From the NCBI RefSeq assembly GCF_005160265.1, contig NZ_CP039865.1, positions 4,689,001 to 4,753,000 of the forward strand: DNA of 64,000 bases. Reading direction: 5' to 3'. The first letter of the stretch is position 1. Each line of letters begins with the position of its first letter. The DNA is from Phreatobacter aquaticus (lineage in GTDB: Bacteria > Pseudomonadota > Alphaproteobacteria > Rhizobiales > Phreatobacteraceae). Under the pieces are notes generated by a model that was given only the letters and a program-made list of their open reading frames with translations, had not been told where the DNA came from and searched no databases. Below are positions 1-8,877 of this stretch, piece by piece. The position numbers and the translations under genes were made by a program.

Positions 1-297
1 GGCAATGCCGGCCACAATGGCCTGCGCTCGATCACCGCGCTCTGCGGCAACGATTATCGCCGCGTCCGGATAGGCATCGGACATCCCGGCGACAAGGCGC
101 TCGTCCATTCCTATGTGCTGAACGATTTCGCCAAGGCGGAAATGCCCTGGGTGGAAGACCTCTGCACGGCCTCGGCCGACCATGCCGAGATGCTGGCGAC
201 CCCGGACGACCCCGGCTACCAGAACCGCATCCACCTCGCCATGGAAGGCCGCGGTTGGGGCGAGGTGAAGCGGGTGGGCGAAGCCAAGGGCGACTGA
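1..297 (+). CDS. pth: Peptidyl-tRNA hydrolase, 3' fragment
   Basis: Pth recycles tRNA by cleaving the ester bond of peptidyl-tRNAs that drop off the ribosome. The window opens inside the gene: the reading frame is open from base 1, giving 98 codons of the C-terminal half. The fragment begins at the family motif [10 protein letters not shown], whose first part holds the catalytic-region Asn and the substrate-binding His/Asn. It continues through RIGIGHP and VHSYVL, both typical of the Pth fold. The N-terminal half, with the catalytic His, lies upstream of the window. It precedes ychF by 173 bp; pth followed by ychF is a common bacterial order. Identification is firm. Confidence 0.93.
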   Translation, partial: GNAGHNGLRSITALCGNDYRRVRIGIGHPGDKALVHSYVLNDFAKAEMPWVEDLCTASADHAEMLATPDDPGYQNRIHLAMEGRGWGEVKRVGEAKGD

Positions 298-470
298 AAT
301 GACCGAGATCGCGGGCCTGCGCCCTTGATCGCGGTTGCGCTCGGTTCCTGTCCGGGGATATGCACCACGGACGCTTGGCCGCACGGTGACCGTTCAGGTC
401 TCGATGCCGGCCGCACCCGGATTTCTCTTCGCCGGTCCGTGACCGGCCAACATCAGACTGGACCCTTCCC

Positions 471-1568
471 ATGGGCTTCAAATGCGGCATTGTCGGCCTG
501 CCGAACGTCGGCAAGTCGACCCTCTTCAACGCGCTGACCCAGACGGCGGCGGCACAGGCGGCGAACTATCCGTTCTGCACCATCGAGCCGAATGTCGGCG
601 ATGTCGCCGTGCCCGATCCGCGTCTCGACATTCTGGCCAAGGCCGGCAAGTCACAGCAGATCATCCCGACCCGCATCACCTTCGTCGACATTGCCGGCAT
701 CGTGCGCGGCGCCTCCAAGGGCGAGGGCCTCGGCAACCAGTTCCTCGCCAATATCCGCGAGGTCGATGCCATCGCCCATGTCGTGCGCTGCTTCGAGGAC
801 GGCGACATCACCCATGTCGAGGGCAAGGTTGACCCGCTCGCCGACATCGAGACCATCGAGACCGAGCTGATGCTCGCCGATCTCGACAGCCTCGAGAAGC
901 GCGTCACCGGCCTGGAGAAGAAGGCCAAGGGCGGCGACAAGGAAGCCAAGGAGCAGGTCGACCTGATCAACCGCGCCCTGGTCCACCTCCGCGATGGCCG
1001 TCCGGCCCGCATGACCGATGTGAAGCCCGAGGAGGCCAGGACCTTCGAGCAGCTGAACCTCTTGACCTCCAAGCCGGTTCTCTATGTCTGCAATGTCGAG
1101 GAAGCCTCCGCCGACAAGGGCAACAGCTTCTCCGCCAAGGTGTTCGCCCGCGCCAAGGAAGAGGGCGCCAATGCGGTCGTCGTCTCCGCCAAGATCGAGA
1201 GCGAGATCGCGGTCATGGCGCTGGAAGACCAGAAGGACTTCCTGGAGGCCGTCGGCCTCGAGGAGCCGGGCCTCAACCGCGTGATCCGCTCCGGCTATGA
1301 CCTTCTGCACCTGGTGACCTATTTCACCGTCGGCCCGAAGGAAACCCGCGCCTGGACCATCACCAAGGGCACCAAGGCGCCCGCCGCGGCCGGCGTGATC
1401 CATACCGATTTCGAGAAGGGCTTCATCCGCGCCGAAACCATCGCCTATGCCGACTACACCGCCCTTGGTGGTGAGGCTGGTGCCCGCGATGCCGGCAAGC
1501 TGCGCCTCGAAGGCAAGGAATATGTGGTCGCCGATGGCGACGTGCTGCACTTCCGCTTCGCCAACTGA
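471..1568 (+). CDS. ychF: Redox-regulated ATPase YchF (OLA1-type Obg GTPase family)
   Basis: A 365-residue cytosolic P-loop protein of the Obg/YchF group that prefers ATP to GTP and associates with ribosomes. The G1 loop GLPNVGKST lies at residues 9-17. A G3-like DIAG follows after about 75 residues. The G4 position reads NVEE from residue 208 instead of NKxD, the change that explains ATP preference in this family. A coiled-coil stretch (roughly 130-165) and a C-terminal TGS domain complete the usual architecture and length. The ATG at 471 puts the P-loop at the normal distance from the N-terminus. It lies downstream of pth in the same direction. Confidence 0.97.
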   Translation: MGFKCGIVGLPNVGKSTLFNALTQTAAAQAANYPFCTIEPNVGDVAVPDPRLDILAKAGKSQQIIPTRITFVDIAGIVRGASKGEGLGNQFLANIREVDAIAHVVRCFEDGDITHVEGKVDPLADIETIETELMLADLDSLEKRVTGLEKKAKGGDKEAKEQVDLINRALVHLRDGRPARMTDVKPEEARTFEQLNLLTSKPVLYVCNVEEASADKGNSFSAKVFARAKEEGANAVVVSAKIESEIAVMALEDQKDFLEAVGLEEPGLNRVIRSGYDLLHLVTYFTVGPKETRAWTITKGTKAPAAAGVIHTDFEKGFIRAETIAYADYTALGGEAGARDAGKLRLEGKEYVVADGDVLHFRFAN

Positions 1569-1583
1569 CGATGCGTCCTGGCA

Positions 1584-1608
1584 GGCCTTCGCCCGAAAGG
1601 CGGAGGCC
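1584..1608 (+). terminator. Hairpin after ychF, possible terminator
   Basis: A 10-bp stem (ggccttcgcc / ggcggaggcc, one G-T wobble) with loop cgaaa starts 15 bases after the ychF stop. No T tract follows, so it may terminate weakly or only protect the transcript end. Confidence 0.4.
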
Positions 1609-1662
1609 CCAGCCCACGGCAATCATGCATGATGCCGCCATCTCCAGTGATTGCGCCGGCCC

Positions 1663-2139
1663 ATGACATCCGACACGCCCCTGATCGCCTTTGAAGACTT
1701 CGTCCCTGGCGAGATCTCCACCTATGGTCGCTATGCGGTGACCCGCGAGGAGGCGATCGAGTTCTCCGCCGAGTTCGATCCCCAGCCCTTCCACCTCACC
1801 GACGAGGGCGGCAAGGCCTCGCTGCTGGGCGCCTTGTCCGCCTCAGGCTGGCATTCCTCGGCCATGCTCATGCGCATGAACTGCGACCATTTCATCACCC
1901 ATTCCACCTCCATGGGCGGGCCGGGCATCGAGGAGATGAAATGGGTGAAGCCGGTCTTTCCCGGCGACGTGCTGAGCGTCCGGCGCACGGTCCTCGACGC
2001 CCGCGTCTCCGCCTCCAAGCCCGATCGCGGCATCGTCCGCTTCCGCTTTGAGCTTCTGAACCAGAACGGCGACGTCGTGCTGATCCAGGTGAACCCGATC
2101 TTCTTCGGCCGCCGGACGGCAGAGGCCGCCCATGTTTGA
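1663..2139 (+). CDS. MaoC-like hotdog-fold dehydratase (first of an overlapping pair)
   Basis: A 158-residue protein of the MaoC/R-specific enoyl-CoA hydratase family, which adds water to or removes it from acyl-CoA type substrates. The segment FDPQPFH near residue 40 supplies the Asp/His pair of the hydratase motif, followed by a long hotdog helix (LLGALSASGWHSSAM). The ATG at 1663 is preferred over the in-frame TTG at 1651. Its last 8 bases overlap the next gene, which belongs to the same family, so the two are co-translated and may form a heterodimer or one pseudo-double hotdog. The substrate is unknown. Confidence 0.85.
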   Translation: MTSDTPLIAFEDFVPGEISTYGRYAVTREEAIEFSAEFDPQPFHLTDEGGKASLLGALSASGWHSSAMLMRMNCDHFITHSTSMGGPGIEEMKWVKPVFPGDVLSVRRTVLDARVSASKPDRGIVRFRFELLNQNGDVVLIQVNPIFFGRRTAEAAHV

Positions 2140-2593
2140 CGAGATCGCCGTCGGCTCCATCGAGGTGCTCGGATCGCACACATTCACGGCGGACGAGATC
2201 ATCCGCTTCGCCCTGAAGTTCGATCCCCAGCCGTTCCACATCGATCCCGAGGCCGCGAAACAGAGCCATTTCGGCGGACTGATTGCGTCGGGATGGCAGA
2301 CCGGCTCGTGGTGGATGCGCCTGCGCGTCGAGCGCTGGAAAGCGACCAATGCCGAGCGCGCCGCCAAGGGCCTGCCGCCGCTGAAGAATGGCCCGTCAGG
2401 CGGCTACACGAACCTCGTCTGGCCGAAACCCGTCTATGCCGGCGACACCGTCACCTATACCACCGAGATCGTGGGAAAACGCGCCTCCGCCAGCCGGCCG
2501 GAATGGGGCCTCCTGTTCTCGCGCAACACCGGCGTGAACCAGAACGGCGTGTTGGTCTTCGCCTTCGACGGCTCTGTCTTCGCGGCGCGCTAA
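2132..2593 (+). CDS. MaoC-like hotdog-fold dehydratase (second of the pair)
   Basis: A 153-residue MaoC-family protein. FDPQPFHID around residue 30 again provides the Asp/His catalytic pair, and GLIASGWQTGSWWMRL is the matching central helix. Its ATG sits inside the end of the upstream MaoC gene (ATGTTTGA shared by both), an arrangement typical of translational coupling. Two adjacent hotdog genes of similar length suggest duplication and a heteromeric hydratase. The family assignment is good; the physiological substrate cannot be read from the sequence, and no acyl-CoA dehydrogenase or thiolase gene is nearby. Confidence 0.85.
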   Translation: MFDEIAVGSIEVLGSHTFTADEIIRFALKFDPQPFHIDPEAAKQSHFGGLIASGWQTGSWWMRLRVERWKATNAERAAKGLPPLKNGPSGGYTNLVWPKPVYAGDTVTYTTEIVGKRASASRPEWGLLFSRNTGVNQNGVLVFAFDGSVFAAR

Positions 2594-2725
2594 CGGGGCC
2601 GGCCCGCAGCGCGGGGTCATCGTCAGGCTGTCCGAGTCAGTTGAAAGACTTCGCCCCCGCACCGACACATCGCTGAAACGGGCGCACCGCACATCTCGCT
2701 CCAACAACGGAACGGGAGACGCCCC

Positions 2726-3160
2726 ATGAGCCTCGCGCTGTCAGCCTTGATCGCCGGCCAGATCGCCGGCGCCGCGCTTGTGGCGGCCCCTGTCCCGCAG
2801 ACCGGACACCGCATCGTCCAGGCCCAATATGTCCAGGACTCGCGCGGCAATCTCGTCGGCGAGGGCCGGCGCTTCGGCCGTGGCTATGATGTCGAGCGCC
2901 AGCGTCGCTCGGGCACCACCACCTATCGCGGCACCGGGCGCAATTTCGGCGGCGGCTACGAGCAGCAGGGCAACCGCATCACCGGCACAGGCTCACGCTT
3001 CGGCGGCGGCTATGAAGCCTCGCGCGGGCGCATCACCGGCACCGGCAACAATTTCGGCGCGGGCTGGCAGCGCAACCGCGACGGCTCCTGGTCAGGTACC
3101 GGCCGCAATTTCGGCCGCTCCTGCGCCGCCGGCTCAAACCCGGCAGTCGCCTGCCGGTGA
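2726..3160 (+). CDS. Exported glycine-rich tandem-repeat protein, function unknown
   Basis: 144 residues. The first 25 or so form a hydrophobic Ala/Leu-rich stretch that looks like a signal peptide ending near an AxA-type site. The rest is almost wholly repetitive: five units of about 18-24 residues, each opening with G(T/E)GxxFG(G/R/A)G(Y/W), at roughly residues 46, 69, 88, 107 and 126. Such short Gly/aromatic repeats usually build a beta-rich surface or periplasmic structure. No characterised family was recognised. A strong hairpin terminator lies 80 bp downstream, so the gene is probably monocistronic. Confidence 0.7.
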   Translation: MSLALSALIAGQIAGAALVAAPVPQTGHRIVQAQYVQDSRGNLVGEGRRFGRGYDVERQRRSGTTTYRGTGRNFGGGYEQQGNRITGTGSRFGGGYEASRGRITGTGNNFGAGWQRNRDGSWSGTGRNFGRSCAAGSNPAVACR

Positions 3161-3241
3161 CGGCCATGAGTTTCACGGAAGTTGACGCACCTTCCAGTCG
3201 CCCCCTGGTGCGTCAGTAAGGGGCCCCCCAAATGCCCCTGG

Positions 3242-3271
3242 AGAGCCGTCGGCAGCAATGCCGGCGGCTCT
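3242..3271 (+). terminator. Rho-independent terminator of the glycine-rich repeat gene
   Basis: A 13-bp stem (one T-G wobble) with loop gcaa, followed by TTCTCTTT on the plus strand. It separates the 2726-3160 gene from the convergent apt gene. Confidence 0.8.
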
Positions 3272-3282
3272 TCTCTTTGGGG

Positions 3283-3828
3283 TCAATGCCCGTCGAACGT
3301 CACCAGCGTGCGCACATCAACCCCCATGGCGCGCAGCTTGTCGGCACCACCGAGCTCCGGCAGGTCGATGATGAAACATGCGGCCACCACATCGGCGCCG
3401 ATCTGGCGCAAGAGCTTCACCGCGCCCTCGGCCGTGCCGCCGGTGGCGATCAGATCGTCGACCAGCACCACCCTCTCGCCCGGTTTGATCGCGTCGACAT
3501 GGATCTCCATCTCGTCGGTGCCATATTCCAGCGCATAGGCCATGCGCACGGTCTGATGCGGCAGCTTGCCCTTCTTGCGGATCGGCACGAAGCCCGACGA
3601 CAGCTGATGCGCCACAGCCCCCCCTAGGATGAAGCCGCGCGCCTCGATGCCCGCGACCTGGTCGATCTTGGCTCCCGCATAGGGCTGCACCAGCTGGTCG
3701 ACCGCGCGGCGGAAGGCCCGCGCATTGCCGAGCAGCGTGGTGATGTCGCGGAACATGATGCCGGGCTTCGGATAATCCGCGATCGTCCGGATCGCCTGTT
3801 TCAGCTCGTCGTCGAGGCCTGGTGCCAT
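3283..3828 (-). CDS. apt: Adenine phosphoribosyltransferase
   Basis: A 181-residue cytosolic purine-salvage enzyme that makes AMP from adenine and PRPP. The PRPP-binding signature [13 protein letters not shown] spans about residues 120-132. The family landmarks FRDITTLL (26-33) and IEARGF (61-66) are also in place. Length matches bacterial Apt (170-183). It is convergent with the repeat-protein gene and is followed upstream, on the other strand, by a small membrane protein. Its nearby partner mtnP makes adenine from methylthioadenosine, so the two genes supply one salvage route: MTA to adenine to AMP. Confidence 0.97.
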   Translation of the reverse strand: MAPGLDDELKQAIRTIADYPKPGIMFRDITTLLGNARAFRRAVDQLVQPYAGAKIDQVAGIEARGFILGGAVAHQLSSGFVPIRKKGKLPHQTVRMAYALEYGTDEMEIHVDAIKPGERVVLVDDLIATGGTAEGAVKLLRQIGADVVAACFIIDLPELGGADKLRAMGVDVRTLVTFDGH

Positions 3829-3959
3829 CGTTCGTCCTTCAACCTTACCGCGAATTCATTGGTGCAAGCCTGGACCCGCTCCTAGGTTCTACGGCGAGCA
3901 GTCGCGCCAGGGAAAGGGCTCCCGCCAATTCCTCACAGGCCCAACGATGGAGAAACCCC

Positions 3960-4232
3960 ATGACCATGCCCGCCCAGCCTGCCGGCCCGCAGGGCTACGC
4001 CGCACCTGGCTATGCCGCGCCCACCTATGCGCCTGCCGCCTATCCCGTGGCGCAGCCGGTCACCATCACATCGATCGACGTGCCGTTCGGCCGTCTGGTC
4101 ATGTTCTTCTTCAAGGCCATGCTGGCGGCTCTGCCCGCCTTCATCGCCGCCGCCATCGTCATCCGCATCGTCTTCGGCCTGATCTTCTGGCTGTTCGGCG
4201 GCTGGCGCTACGGCTATTCCGGCTGGCTCTGA
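3960..4232 (+). CDS. Small proline/alanine-tyrosine-rich membrane protein
   Basis: A 90-residue protein. Residues 5-35 are low complexity (repeated YAAP/TYAP/AYPV units). A single long hydrophobic stretch follows at about 45-80 (VMFFFKAMLAALPAFIAAAIVIRI, then FGLIFWLFGG), ending in aromatic GWRYGYSGWL. The ATG at 3960 is chosen because GGAGAA lies 5 bases upstream; the frame extends further up but without initiation signals. Its stop codon directly abuts that of the convergent mtnP. It is probably an inner-membrane protein of unknown role; similar short proteins are common in Rhizobiales. Confidence 0.7.
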   Translation: MTMPAQPAGPQGYAAPGYAAPTYAPAAYPVAQPVTITSIDVPFGRLVMFFFKAMLAALPAFIAAAIVIRIVFGLIFWLFGGWRYGYSGWL

Positions 4233-5108
4233 TCAGCGCGCCAGAACCCGGCCCGCCACCGCATCGAGCTTGGCGACGAGCGCCGGGTCACGATGCTCCT
4301 TCGCCGTGATAACAGCGTGCTCCAGCGCGCGGTCCGAATGGATCGGACAGGGCTCGTGCTCGGCCGGAAAGTCGCGCGCGAGCCGCGCCACCAGACGGCG
4401 GCCCTTGTCGGCATTGGCGTGCAGGTGGTGGACCACCTGCGCCACGTCGACCGGGCCGACCTCCTCGTGCCAGGCGTCGAAATCGGTGACCATGCCGACG
4501 AAGGCATAGGCAATCTCGGCCTCGCGGGCGAGCTTGGCCTCGGGCATCGAGGTCATGCCGATCAGGTCCCAGCCTTGCGCCTTGTGGAACAGGCTTTCGG
4601 CCAGCGTCGAGAAGGCCGGGCCCTCCATGCATACGGCGGTGCCGCCGACCGCATGGGGAATGGCCTCCGCCTCCAGCGCCGCTGCCAGCCGCTTCTGCAG
4701 GAGCGGCGCAACGGGATGCGAGAAGGCGACATGGGCGACGCAGCCCTTCCCGAAGAAACTTGGCTGGCGCAGATAGGTCTTGTCGATGAACTGGTCGGCC
4801 AGCACGAAGGTGCCAGGTGAGAGCTCGCCCTTGAACGAGCCCACCGCCGACAGCGAGACGAGGTCGGTGACGCCCACCCGTTTCAGCACGTCGATATTGG
4901 CGCGGTAATTGATGTCGGACGGGCTAAGCGCGTGGCCGCGGCCATGGCGCGGCAGGAACACGATTTCGGTTGGCCCCAGCCGACCCCGGCGCAGCACATC
5001 GGAGGGTTCGCCCCAGGGGGAAGCGACACGCACCTCCTCGACCGCCTCCAGGCCCGGCAGGTCATAGATGCCCGAGCCGCCGATGATGCCGAGAACCGCC
5101 TTTGCCAT
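4233..5108 (-). CDS. mtnP: S-methyl-5'-thioadenosine phosphorylase
   Basis: A 291-residue enzyme cleaving methylthioadenosine with phosphate to adenine and methylthioribose-1-phosphate. GGSGIYD at residues 10-16 and HGRGH are phosphate-binding landmarks of the MTAP branch. CMEGPAFST and GMTSMPEA form the base and ribose pocket. The start MAKAVLG at 5108 gives the standard family length; the longer frame to 5222 runs back into the petC terminator and is rejected. The gene ends back-to-back with the 3960-4232 gene. It works with the nearby apt in purine salvage. Confidence 0.95.
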   Translation of the reverse strand: MAKAVLGIIGGSGIYDLPGLEAVEEVRVASPWGEPSDVLRRGRLGPTEIVFLPRHGRGHALSPSDINYRANIDVLKRVGVTDLVSLSAVGSFKGELSPGTFVLADQFIDKTYLRQPSFFGKGCVAHVAFSHPVAPLLQKRLAAALEAEAIPHAVGGTAVCMEGPAFSTLAESLFHKAQGWDLIGMTSMPEAKLAREAEIAYAFVGMVTDFDAWHEEVGPVDVAQVVHHLHANADKGRRLVARLARDFPAEHEPCPIHSDRALEHAVITAKEHRDPALVAKLDAVAGRVLAR

Positions 5109-5190
5109 GCTGCACCGTCCCGATATGTGGTCAGGCCCGCGACATGGCCGCAGGCTTGTGACACGGCCATGACGGCCGTCCCAATAAGAA

Positions 5191-5212
5191 AAGGGCCGCT
5201 CGCGCGGCCCTT
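5191..5212 (-). terminator. Terminator of the petABC operon
   Basis: On the minus strand a 9-bp perfect stem (aagggccgc / gcggccctt) with loop gcga is followed by TTCTTATT. It lies 37 bases beyond the petC stop and before the mtnP start. Confidence 0.85.
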
Positions 5213-5248
5213 CGTCAAGCACCTGGCGGTGCGAAAATCAGATCGGCC

Positions 5249-6097
5249 TCAGTGCTCGACCTTGGCCCAGACCTTCTTCTTGGTGAAGTAGAGCAGGATC
5301 GACAGCACCAGAACGAACAGCAGAACCTGGAAGCCGATGCGCTTGCGCTGTTCCATGTGCGGCTCGGCGGCCCACATCAGGAAAGCCGTGACATCCGACG
5401 CATATTGCGCGCGGGTGGCGGGCGAACCGTCCGAATAGGTCACCTGGCCATCCTGAAGGATGTTCGGCATGGCCACCGCATTGCCCGGGAAATACTTGTT
5501 GTAGTGGGTCCCCGGCGGCACCTCATGACCGTCCTCGTAGCCGAGCAGGAAGGCACGGACATAGTCCACGCCGTGTTCCTGATAGGCCGGCGGGAAGATG
5601 TCGATCAGGAACCACGGAAAGCCGCGCTCATAGGAACGGGCCTTGGCCATCAGCGAGAGATCCGGCGGCGCCTTGCCGCCATGGGCGGCTTCCGCCGCCT
5701 TGACGTTGGCGAAAGGTCCGGGAATGCGGTCCGACAGGCGCGGCGTGCGCTCGGCCGGCTGGCCGTCATCGCCGATCTCGCGAACCTTCTGCTGCCAGTC
5801 GATCGCGATTTGGGCGGCCTGATCGGCCGGGAATTGCGGCCCGCCCGGCTGTGCCAGATTGCGGAACGACAGCTGGCTGACGCTATGGCAGGCCGAGCAG
5901 ACCTCCTTGTACACCTGGAAGCCGCGCTGCAGCTGCGCCCGGTCGAACTGGCCAAACGGCCCGGCGAAGGTCCAGTTGGCGCGCGGCGGATTTTCCTGTT
6001 CGGCAGCCCGGGCCGGCTGGGCCGACACGAGCGCGAGCCCGAGAAGGCCGCCCAAAAGGCCGGCCGTCGCGGCGACACGCAGAGAGGTGATTTTCAT
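5249..6097 (-). CDS. petC: Cytochrome c1 of the bc1 complex
   Basis: A 282-residue membrane-anchored c-type cytochrome carrying electrons from the Rieske centre to soluble cytochrome c. A signal peptide (about 1-32, ending ARA) precedes the haem motif CSACH at residues 67-71. The Met ligand region VAMPNILQDGQ is present. One C-terminal anchor helix (VLLFVLVLSILLYF) ends in a Lys-rich tail. ATG 6097 is chosen because AAGGA lies 9 bases upstream; ATG 6103 is an alternative. The gene is separate from petB here, unlike the fused fbcH of some relatives. It is the last gene of petABC. Confidence 0.96.
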   Translation of the reverse strand: MKITSLRVAATAGLLGGLLGLALVSAQPARAAEQENPPRANWTFAGPFGQFDRAQLQRGFQVYKEVCSACHSVSQLSFRNLAQPGGPQFPADQAAQIAIDWQQKVREIGDDGQPAERTPRLSDRIPGPFANVKAAEAAHGGKAPPDLSLMAKARSYERGFPWFLIDIFPPAYQEHGVDYVRAFLLGYEDGHEVPPGTHYNKYFPGNAVAMPNILQDGQVTYSDGSPATRAQYASDVTAFLMWAAEPHMEQRKRIGFQVLLFVLVLSILLYFTKKKVWAKVEH

Positions 6098-6131
6098 CGT
6101 CATCGATCCTTGTTCTCTCTTCGCGCCCGCC

Positions 6132-7448
6132 TCAGCCCTTGGTCTCGGGCGAGGACACCGCGCCTGCCGTGACCGGCGCACTGCCCTTGCCGAGAACCGA
6201 ATCGGCAATCGAGGCAGGCAGCGTGTTCGGCGTCTCGAACAGGCCGAGCAAGGGCAGGACGATCAGGAAATAGGCGAAATAGAGCCCGGTCAGGGTCAGC
6301 GACAAGAGCGGGAAGATACCTTCCGGCGGCTTGGAGCCGAGCCAGCCAAGCAGCACGCAGACCGCAACGAAGGCCCAGAAGAACTGGCGGTGCAGCGGCC
6401 GGTAGTTCGACGACTTCACGCGGGACGTGTCGAGCCAGGGCAGGAAGGCCAGGACCAGGATCGCCGCGAACATGGCGATGACACCGCCGAGCTGAGCCGG
6501 GATCGTGAAGATCAGCAGATTGATGTCGAAGGTGATGGCGCGCAGGATCGCGTAGAACGGCAGGTAATACCATTCCGGCACGATATGGGCAGGCGTCACC
6601 ATCGGATCGCCGGGCACGTAGTTCACCGCGTGTCCCAGATAGTTCGGCTGGAAGAACACGAAGTACATGTACATGAGGAAGAACACCGACAGGCCGAAGG
6701 CGTCCTTGATGGTCGCATAGGGCGTGAAGGGGATCGTGTCCTTCTTGACGTCCTTCACCTCGACGCCGGTCGGGTTGTTCTGGCCCGTCACGTGCAGCGC
6801 CCAGACGTGCAGCACGACGACGCCGGCAATCATGAACGGCAGCAGGAAGTGCAGCGAGAAGAAGCGGTTTAGCGTCGGATTGTCGACCGAATAGCCGCCC
6901 CACAGGAATTCAACCACGGTCGGGCCGACCAGCGGGATCGCCGAGAACAGGTTGGTGATGACCACCGCGCCCCACAGCGACATCTGACCCCAGGGCAGCA
7001 CATAGCCGAGGAAGCCGGTCGCCATCATCAGGAGATAGATGATGACACCCAGGATCCACAGCACCTCGCGCGGCGCCTTGTAGGAGCCGTAATAGAGGCC
7101 CCGCAGCATGTGGATGTAGACGGCAATGAAGAACATCGACGCGCCGTTGGCGTGGAGATAGCGGATCAGCCAGCCGTAGTTCACGTCGCGCATGATGTGT
7201 TCAATCGAGTTGAACGCCATGTCGACATGCGGCGTGTAGTGCATCGCCAGCACCACGCCGGTGATGATCTGAACCACCAGCATGATCGAGAGGATGCCGC
7301 CGAAGGTCCAGAAATAGTTCAGGTTTTTCGGAACCGGGTAGGCGACGAAGGAATCGTAAACGAGGCGCGGCAAGGGCAGACGCGCGTCAACCCACTTGGC
7401 AATGCCCAATTTCGGGACGTAGTGCGAGTGACCCTGCATGGTCTTCAA
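6132..7448 (-). CDS. petB: Cytochrome b of the bc1 complex
   Basis: A 438-residue polytopic inner-membrane subunit that oxidises ubiquinol at the Qo site and reduces quinone at Qi. It has eight predicted helices, with the haem-ligand histidines at about 99, 113, 200 and 214. The Qo motif PEWY is at 291-294. The C-terminus is extended by an Ala/Ser-rich tail. It lies 15 bp downstream of petA and 34 bp upstream of petC. The start at MKTMQG is conventional, with a second in-frame ATG three codons later. Confidence 0.97.
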   Translation of the reverse strand: MKTMQGHSHYVPKLGIAKWVDARLPLPRLVYDSFVAYPVPKNLNYFWTFGGILSIMLVVQIITGVVLAMHYTPHVDMAFNSIEHIMRDVNYGWLIRYLHANGASMFFIAVYIHMLRGLYYGSYKAPREVLWILGVIIYLLMMATGFLGYVLPWGQMSLWGAVVITNLFSAIPLVGPTVVEFLWGGYSVDNPTLNRFFSLHFLLPFMIAGVVVLHVWALHVTGQNNPTGVEVKDVKKDTIPFTPYATIKDAFGLSVFFLMYMYFVFFQPNYLGHAVNYVPGDPMVTPAHIVPEWYYLPFYAILRAITFDINLLIFTIPAQLGGVIAMFAAILVLAFLPWLDTSRVKSSNYRPLHRQFFWAFVAVCVLLGWLGSKPPEGIFPLLSLTLTGLYFAYFLIVLPLLGLFETPNTLPASIADSVLGKGSAPVTAGAVSSPETKG

Positions 7449-7463
7449 CCTCGATTTCGATCG

Positions 7464-8009
7464 TCAGGTCAGGACTGCGGGGCCGCTGATGCGGACGCGC
7501 GTCTCGGACAGGAACTCGTAGACAGGAACGGGCAGGTTTTTCGGCGCCGGACCGGAGCGGATGCGGCCGGACGTGTCGAACACCGAGCCGTGGCAGGGGC
7601 AGAACCACCCGCCGAACTCACCCTGGTTGCCCAGGGGGACGCAGCCGAGATGGGTGCAATTGGCCGAGGCAATCAGCCATTTGGCATGCCCCGCCTTCAC
7701 ACGCGCCGAATCGGGCTCGGGATGGCGCAGCTTGGTGACGTCGGTATCGACCGCCGCCTTGATTTCGGCTTCGGTGCGGTTGCGGATGAAATAGGGCTTG
7801 CCGCGCCACAAGATCTTGATCTGCGAGCCGGATGCGATCGGAGCCAGATCGAACTCGGCCGGCGCACCGGCGGCGACCGTGCTGGCATCGGGCGCAAGCT
7901 GGCTGATGAACGGCCACACGGCCGCGGCGGCGCCGACGGCTGCTGCCGCGCCCGTCGCAAGGAACAGGAAATCGCGGCGATCGCCCTCGGCATGTTCAAC
8001 AATTGCCAC
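7464..8009 (-). CDS. petA: Ubiquinol-cytochrome c reductase Rieske iron-sulfur subunit (GTG start)
   Basis: A 181-residue Tat-exported [2Fe-2S] protein. The signal anchor carries RR at residues 11-12 before a long Ala-rich helix. The cluster-binding motifs are CTHLGC (118-123) and CPCHGS (137-142). The track frame could begin at 8171, but the added N-terminus is unlike any Rieske protein. GTG at 8009 has AAAGGA 7 bases upstream and gives the family length, so it is chosen. It is the first gene of petABC, divergent from trmL across about 350 bp. Confidence 0.95.
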   Translation of the reverse strand: MAIVEHAEGDRRDFLFLATGAAAAVGAAAAVWPFISQLAPDASTVAAGAPAEFDLAPIASGSQIKILWRGKPYFIRNRTEAEIKAAVDTDVTKLRHPEPDSARVKAGHAKWLIASANCTHLGCVPLGNQGEFGGWFCPCHGSVFDTSGRIRSGPAPKNLPVPVYEFLSETRVRISGPAVLT

Positions 8010-8356
8010 TTCTTCGTCCTTTCGCTCTTCCGGCCCATCAAAGGCCTCGATCGCGCCGGGGCAGCCCGCAGGCCACCTCATCCAAGACCCCTGCGGCGGA
8101 TCACAAACCAGGCGCTGGGCAGCAGCTTCGGGGAGAGCGCGCCCGCGCCGGCCGCCCCATGGACGGGGCATAAGGGAATCCGCGCCGGAACCCTTGTCGG
8201 CGAGGGCTTATTCGCATCGTTATAAGGTGATGTCCAGTGGGCCAATTGCGCCATGGCCTTGCAAGGTGTGGCACCTTCGTCGCAAGGGGAATTGCAGATG
8301 AGTGACGTGCCCCGGAATGGCCCGCTCCGCCCCCCTCCCGGAGAGCTTCGACCCTC
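8010..8356. other. Divergent intergenic region petA / trmL
   Basis: About 350 bp between the petA start and the trmL start. It should carry the promoters of both units. I see no clear small gene, tRNA or strong hairpin; only the ribosome-binding site of petA is evident. Confidence 0.5.
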
Positions 8357-8821
8357 ATGATCCGCATCGCTCTGTACCAACCGGACATCGCCCAGAACAC
8401 CGGAACGATCCTGCGGACAGCCGCCTGCCTCGGGATTGCCGTGGATATCATCGAGCCAGCCGGGTTTCCGGTCTCCGACAAGTCATTCCGGCGCTCGGGC
8501 ATGGATTATCTCGACCACGTCCGCTGGCAGCGCCACGACGATTTCGAGGCCTTCCAGCGCGACCGCCTGCGGGCTGGAGGCAGGCTCGTGCTCATGACCA
8601 CCCGAGGTGCCCTGCCCTATGCCGGCTTCGCCTTCCAGGCCGGCGACGTGGTGATGGCGGGGCGCGAATCCGCGGGCGTGCCGGACCATGTCCACGACGC
8701 CGCGGACGCGCGCATCGTCATCCCCATGCAGCCGGGCCTGCGCTCGCTCAATGTCGCGGTGTCGGTGGCGATGGTCGCAGGTGAGGCGCTGCGCCAGCTC
8801 GGCGGGTTCGCCTCGCCGTGA
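8357..8821 (+). CDS. trmL: tRNA (cytidine(34)-2'-O)-methyltransferase (SPOUT)
   Basis: A 154-residue SPOUT-class enzyme that methylates the wobble nucleotide of certain tRNA-Leu isoacceptors. It starts MIRIALYQPDIAQNTG, the family N-terminus, and ends with the trefoil-knot AdoMet loop (IPMQPGLRSLNVAVSVAMV), preceded by MAGRESAGVP. Length fits TrmL (150-160). The gene is divergent from petABC, a neighbourhood seen in several alphaproteobacteria. It is convergent with the first omp gene, and they share a bidirectional hairpin. Confidence 0.95.
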   Translation: MIRIALYQPDIAQNTGTILRTAACLGIAVDIIEPAGFPVSDKSFRRSGMDYLDHVRWQRHDDFEAFQRDRLRAGGRLVLMTTRGALPYAGFAFQAGDVVMAGRESAGVPDHVHDAADARIVIPMQPGLRSLNVAVSVAMVAGEALRQLGGFASP

Positions 8822-8828
8822 AACGCAA

Positions 8829-8852
8829 ACAGGCCGCCCGAAGGCGGCCTGT
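8829..8852 (-). terminator. Terminator with TTCG tetraloop, shared by omp1 and trmL
   Basis: A perfect 10-bp stem acaggccgcc / ggcggcctgt with a 4-base loop, which reads TTCG on the minus strand and is closed by C-G. TTGCGTTT follows. Near-identical copies end the neighbouring omp genes. Confidence 0.8.
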
Positions 8853-8877
8853 GCAGTCGATCCGAAGATCGAAGAGA

